Part shown: piece by piece, positions 61,218 to 64,000 of the stretch
Layout: every line of letters starts with the position of its first letter
Position numbering within the stretch: the stretch's first letter is position 1
Assembly (NCBI RefSeq): GCF_005280585.1
Contig: NZ_SZVO01000006.1
Span: 124,001-188,000 of the forward strand
Direction of reading: 5' to 3'
DNA: 64,000 bases
Source: Dyadobacter frigoris
GTDB lineage: Bacteria; Bacteroidota; Bacteroidia; Cytophagales; Spirosomataceae
The notes under the pieces: model-generated
Told to the model about the DNA's origin: nothing
The model's input: the letters and a program-made list of their open reading frames with translations, nothing else
Databases searched by the model: none
Program-made: the position numbers and the translations under genes

Positions 61218-61754
61218 ATGTCAGTAGGTATAGTTGCTGCCAGATACGCTAAATCACTTATCGAGCTGGCAAAAGAACAAAATGTTGTTGAGGCTGTATA
61301 CGCGGATATGAAATTATTCCTTGATACTGCTCATCAAAACCGTGGTTTGATGCTGGCGCTTAAAAGCCCGGTAGTACGCCACGAAAAGAAACTGGCTATT
61401 TTGAAAGCGATATTTTTCGAAAGAGTAAATCCTGTTTCTTATTCGATTTTTACGATCATTACAAAAAAGAACCGGGAATCAATTCTTGATGCGATTGCCG
61501 AAGAATTTATAACTGCATACGACGAATACCGCGGTATTCAAAAAGCAACTGTGATCACGACAACTCCTTTAACTGAAGAATTGCGTAAACAGTTTAATAA
61601 AATTGTAGCAGACGCTACGGGCAAAACAGTTGAGCTGGAAGAAAAAGTAGATCCTTCACTAATCGGTGGCTATTTGCTTCGTGTAAATGACCGTCAGATT
61701 GATGCTTCTATTAAAAGCCGTTTGAATGAACTGAAATTACAATTTGCCAATTAA
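61218..61754 (+). CDS. atpH: F0F1 ATP synthase subunit delta
   Basis: A 178-residue OSCP-type subunit joining the b stalk to F1. GIVAARYAKSLIELAKEQ at the N terminus and the C-terminal IVADATGKTVELEEKVDPSLIGGYLLRVNDRQIDASIKSRLNEL are family hallmarks. A terminator lies directly after it, so atpA and atpG, usually next in line, must be elsewhere in the genome. Confidence 0.94.
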   Translation: MSVGIVAARYAKSLIELAKEQNVVEAVYADMKLFLDTAHQNRGLMLALKSPVVRHEKKLAILKAIFFERVNPVSYSIFTIITKKNRESILDAIAEEFITAYDEYRGIQKATVITTTPLTEELRKQFNKIVADATGKTVELEEKVDPSLIGGYLLRVNDRQIDASIKSRLNELKLQFAN

Positions 61755-61776
61755 AAATTTTTATCTGTATAATTAG

Positions 61777-61813
61777 AAAGACCCGGTTGCTATGCGGCCG
61801 GGTCTTCTTTTTT
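61777..61813. terminator. Terminator ending the atpZ-atpH operon
   Basis: AAGACCCGG (61778-61786) pairs with CCGGGTCTT (61798-61806) and a T-run follows; the convergent isomerase gene lies on the other side. Confidence 0.82.
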
Positions 61814-61836
61814 AATATGTAATTCAGTCCTAAAAA

Positions 61837-62727
61837 CTAAACTTTCATCTTGACTAAATTGCCATAACTGATTGCAATGGCTTCAAGCGGCGGTCTTTTA
61901 CAAACATCCTGTTCTACGAAGAAATGTGTCATTCCTGCTGTTTTTCTTGCTGCAAAGATTTTCGCAAAATCAATTGATCCTGTTCCAACTTCTGCAAAAG
62001 CTTTATCCGGCCCTTTTTCCATGTCTTTTACATGCCATAAAGGAAAACGTCCGGGATGTTGCTTAAATAGCTCAACAGGATCCAATCCGGCTCTTACAGC
62101 CCAGTATAGATCAAGTTCCAGTTTTACAAGGGAAGCATCAGTATCTTTTGTGATAATGTCATAAGGCAACTGTCCGTCCAGTTTCTGAAATTCAAAATCA
62201 TGGTTATGGTAACCAAACTGAATTCCTGCCGCTTTACAAATTTCACCCGACTTATTGAAAAGAACTGCATACTTTTTGTAATCGTCGATCGATTTACGCT
62301 CATCAGGAGTCAGATATGCACACATCATGTATTTCTGGCCCAATTCTGCTGAATCATCAACAGCACGCTTCCAGTCGTTGGATAATGTACCTTTTCTGTC
62401 AGGCGCTGCAATACCTGCACCATAGTGACCGCTTACTGCGCTAAGTCCAAGGCCGCTTAATAACGATTTAAATTCCTTCGGCGTTTTACCAAAGAATTTT
62501 CCATCAGAATAACCAAAGGTTTCAACTTCTTTATAGCCAATCTCAGAAACCTTTTTTAGTGTTCCTTCCAGATCTTTGCTCAAAGCATCTCTTAATGTAT
62601 AAAGCTGTAAACCTATTTTGGATGAAGCCTTTGCCATCGAAGGCAGCTGCGAAATCAAAGGAAGTGAAAGTGCCAGTGCACCAGTCCGCAGAAATGATTT
62701 CCGGGAAATTTTTTGGTTAAAATCCAT
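61837..62727 (-). CDS. Exported sugar phosphate isomerase/epimerase
   Basis: The ATG at 62727 (MDFNQKISRKSFLRTGAL) is preferred over a TTG five codons upstream. It begins with a Tat-like signal, SRKSFLRTGALALSLPLISQLP, with an Arg-Lys rather than Arg-Arg pair. The 296-residue product then has xylose isomerase-like TIM-barrel text: KIGLQLYTLRDALSKDL, GYKEVETFGYS, FGYHNHDFEF (metal site), KLELDLYWAVRAG and PLWHVKDMEKGP. Family members occur in the periplasm of Bacteroidota in glycan use. It is upstream of, and on the same strand as, no other gene except the esterase that precedes it by 36 bp. Confidence 0.88.
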   Translation of the reverse strand: MDFNQKISRKSFLRTGALALSLPLISQLPSMAKASSKIGLQLYTLRDALSKDLEGTLKKVSEIGYKEVETFGYSDGKFFGKTPKEFKSLLSGLGLSAVSGHYGAGIAAPDRKGTLSNDWKRAVDDSAELGQKYMMCAYLTPDERKSIDDYKKYAVLFNKSGEICKAAGIQFGYHNHDFEFQKLDGQLPYDIITKDTDASLVKLELDLYWAVRAGLDPVELFKQHPGRFPLWHVKDMEKGPDKAFAEVGTGSIDFAKIFAARKTAGMTHFFVEQDVCKRPPLEAIAISYGNLVKMKV

Positions 62728-62763
62728 GGTAGTGGAAAACAAAAGATAAATTAAAACTAAGTA

Positions 62764-64000
62764 CTATTTTGAAAATGTAATAACGCCAGACTTTGTCAAA
62801 GGCGTCAGCAATGATTCCGGTAATTTCCACTCTTGTGTGAAATAACCATCTGTCACTATATTTTTTGATGAATCCTTAAAGAACAACAAATCCTTAAATT
62901 CAGATAAACCTCTGTGTGTTGCCGGAACAAAAGGAAATCCCTGATCCACGACCCCAGTCCACCACGGCAAGCCCGAACTTATGGTAACATAATGTTTGTC
63001 GACAGAAAATACATAAAGCAAACCATAATCCTTTGTTGCAGGATTCAGGTGAACAGGTAACTTGTCAGCGTATTTACTGATTACTGCATTCGTTTCTTTT
63101 GTACCAAACAGAATAAGATTGCAAGTTTCAAAATCACTTGCTCTCACCTCTTTATCGGAAAGCACACGTGGAAAAAACATTACTCTTCCCAAAAAAGGAC
63201 CGCGATAAACTGACCAGCTTGCGGCTTCGTTTGCTATATCCAGACGTTTTTTCAATTCCTCGGCAGAAGGATTGTCGGCAGTCCCGTAAACATAAATATG
63301 ACGGCTTGAAAAAGCATCAAAAATTGGTCCCTCTGCACCTTTTTTCTTTTCAACAATATTAGTTGCCGCTTCTTTATTTATAATCCAGGAAGCTCCTTTT
63401 TTCACAAATGAAATGGTACTGTCAACTTTGTTCGATAACGCTGCACCATCAATCGTAAATATGACGGGCTGATTACTAATAAACTTGGCATGACCTTTTA
63501 GAATCAAAGTAAATCCGTCAAGATTTTTCGTCTTGATTTCTAAGGTATTCGATCTTTTGAAACTTGCAGTTATGTCTGATAAAACACCGCTTTTCATTTT
63601 ATCAAACTGAACCCAGTACGCTTTATTGTATTTATAAAACTTACTCGAAAATTTAACTTCATTAGGAAACGGATTTCTAACCTGATTAAACCAGCCAAAA
63701 ATAAATTCGTCATCATAAGCATTAACCCAGCTATCATGTTTGACATCGACAAATTCCTTATAGGTAACTTCTACACCAAGATCCTGCATTTTGGCGACCC
63801 AGTTTCTCGTACTTTCAACCGGGACAACAGGATCTTTATCGCCATGGAAAAAATGAACGGGATAATTACTCGAGTTTCCTGCCAGGTCAATCGTACCTGC
63901 CGGAGGTGCTGCACAAACCGGTGCAATGGCTGCCCAAATGTCAGGCCTCGTTAAACCTATCCATAAAGTTCCTCCGCCTCCCATCGATAACCCTGTAAGA
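62764..64000 (-). CDS. Alpha/beta-hydrolase (prolyl oligopeptidase/esterase-like), truncated by the window edge
   Basis: The frame is open to base 64000, where the residues preceding the visible Met read LTGLS, so the nucleophile elbow is GLSMGGGG with its Ser at the very edge. About 410 residues are visible. VHFFHGDKDPVVPVEST carries the family's acid, and DVKHDSWVNAY the catalytic His, giving a complete triad with the edge Ser. The C-terminal 300 residues form a second beta-rich domain of unknown type, with RHIYVYGTADNPSAEELKKR. Likely exported peptidase or esterase; the N terminus is missing. It precedes the isomerase gene by 36 bp. Confidence 0.82.
   Translation of the reverse strand, partial: LTGLSMGGGGTLWIGLTRPDIWAAIAPVCAAPPAGTIDLAGNSSNYPVHFFHGDKDPVVPVESTRNWVAKMQDLGVEVTYKEFVDVKHDSWVNAYDDEFIFGWFNQVRNPFPNEVKFSSKFYKYNKAYWVQFDKMKSGVLSDITASFKRSNTLEIKTKNLDGFTLILKGHAKFISNQPVIFTIDGAALSNKVDSTISFVKKGASWIINKEAATNIVEKKKGAEGPIFDAFSSRHIYVYGTADNPSAEELKKRLDIANEAASWSVYRGPFLGRVMFFPRVLSDKEVRASDFETCNLILFGTKETNAVISKYADKLPVHLNPATKDYGLLYVFSVDKHYVTISSGLPWWTGVVDQGFPFVPATHRGLSEFKDLLFFKDSSKNIVTDGYFTQEWKLPESLLTPLTKSGVITFSK

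Overview
The window looks like chromosomal DNA of a Bacteroidota member, most likely a cytophagalean close to Dyadobacter (Spirosomaceae). The signs are an Oar-like TonB-dependent receptor, two type IX secretion (T9SS) proteins (PorX and a SprE/PorW-like TPR lipoprotein), Bacteroidota-only families (TIGR02757, DUF4905-like), many lipoproteins, few Shine-Dalgarno sites and repeated copies of the Bacteroidota -7 promoter element TAnnTTTG. The genus is inference from gene content; no rRNA or tRNA gene was seen.

Layout. 1-4500: end of a GDPD-like gene, a large TonB receptor and a 737-bp AT-rich gap. 4.5-10.4 kb: an alpha/beta hydrolase, two separate tandem triplets of paralogous lipoproteins flanking an RsmI-like methylase, and an MBL-fold hydrolase. 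10.5-17.1 kb: housekeeping genes (pssA, fabH, CoA-binding protein, A-type Fe-S carrier homologue, mutS2) with a solo HNH gene. 17.2-26.6 kb: a sugar-use cluster of an MFS transporter, two Gfo/Idh/MocA dehydrogenases, a TIM-barrel isomerase and a secreted ThuA-PQQ dehydrogenase-PKD-cytochrome c-CBM-like protein. It is interrupted by a four-helix-bundle (23S-IVP family) gene between inverted-repeat elements, and followed by a 380-bp tandem array of palindromic elements that also carries a copy of the preceding gene's 3' end.

27.7-40.4 kb: envelope and housekeeping genes (TIGR02757, LysM-DPBB protein, kdsB, porX, ftsE, transaldolase, SRP RNA, TPR lipoprotein, birA, rsfS, ftsH, aldose 1-epimerase). 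40.4-43.3 kb: a four-gene operon (PqqD-like, lasso-type B2 protease, HPr-kinase-like, nucleotidyltransferase) that resembles a lasso-peptide tailoring set without a cyclase or visible precursor; this is the best candidate for a poorly described system. 43.2-45.9 kb: a probable lysine-degradation pair. 46-58 kb: BaiN-like flavoprotein, polysaccharide deacetylase, uvrC, glycerate kinase, two tandem class A penicillin-binding proteins and the SprE-like protein. 58.3-61.8 kb: an ATP synthase operon (atpZ, AtpI-like, atpB, E, F, H) that ends in a terminator before any atpA or atpG. The right edge holds a second sugar isomerase and a truncated esterase.

Several maximal reading frames begin at a TTG that lies inside a TAnnTTTG promoter. 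For those genes I moved the start downstream to an ATG or GTG that fits the promoter, signal peptide or family.
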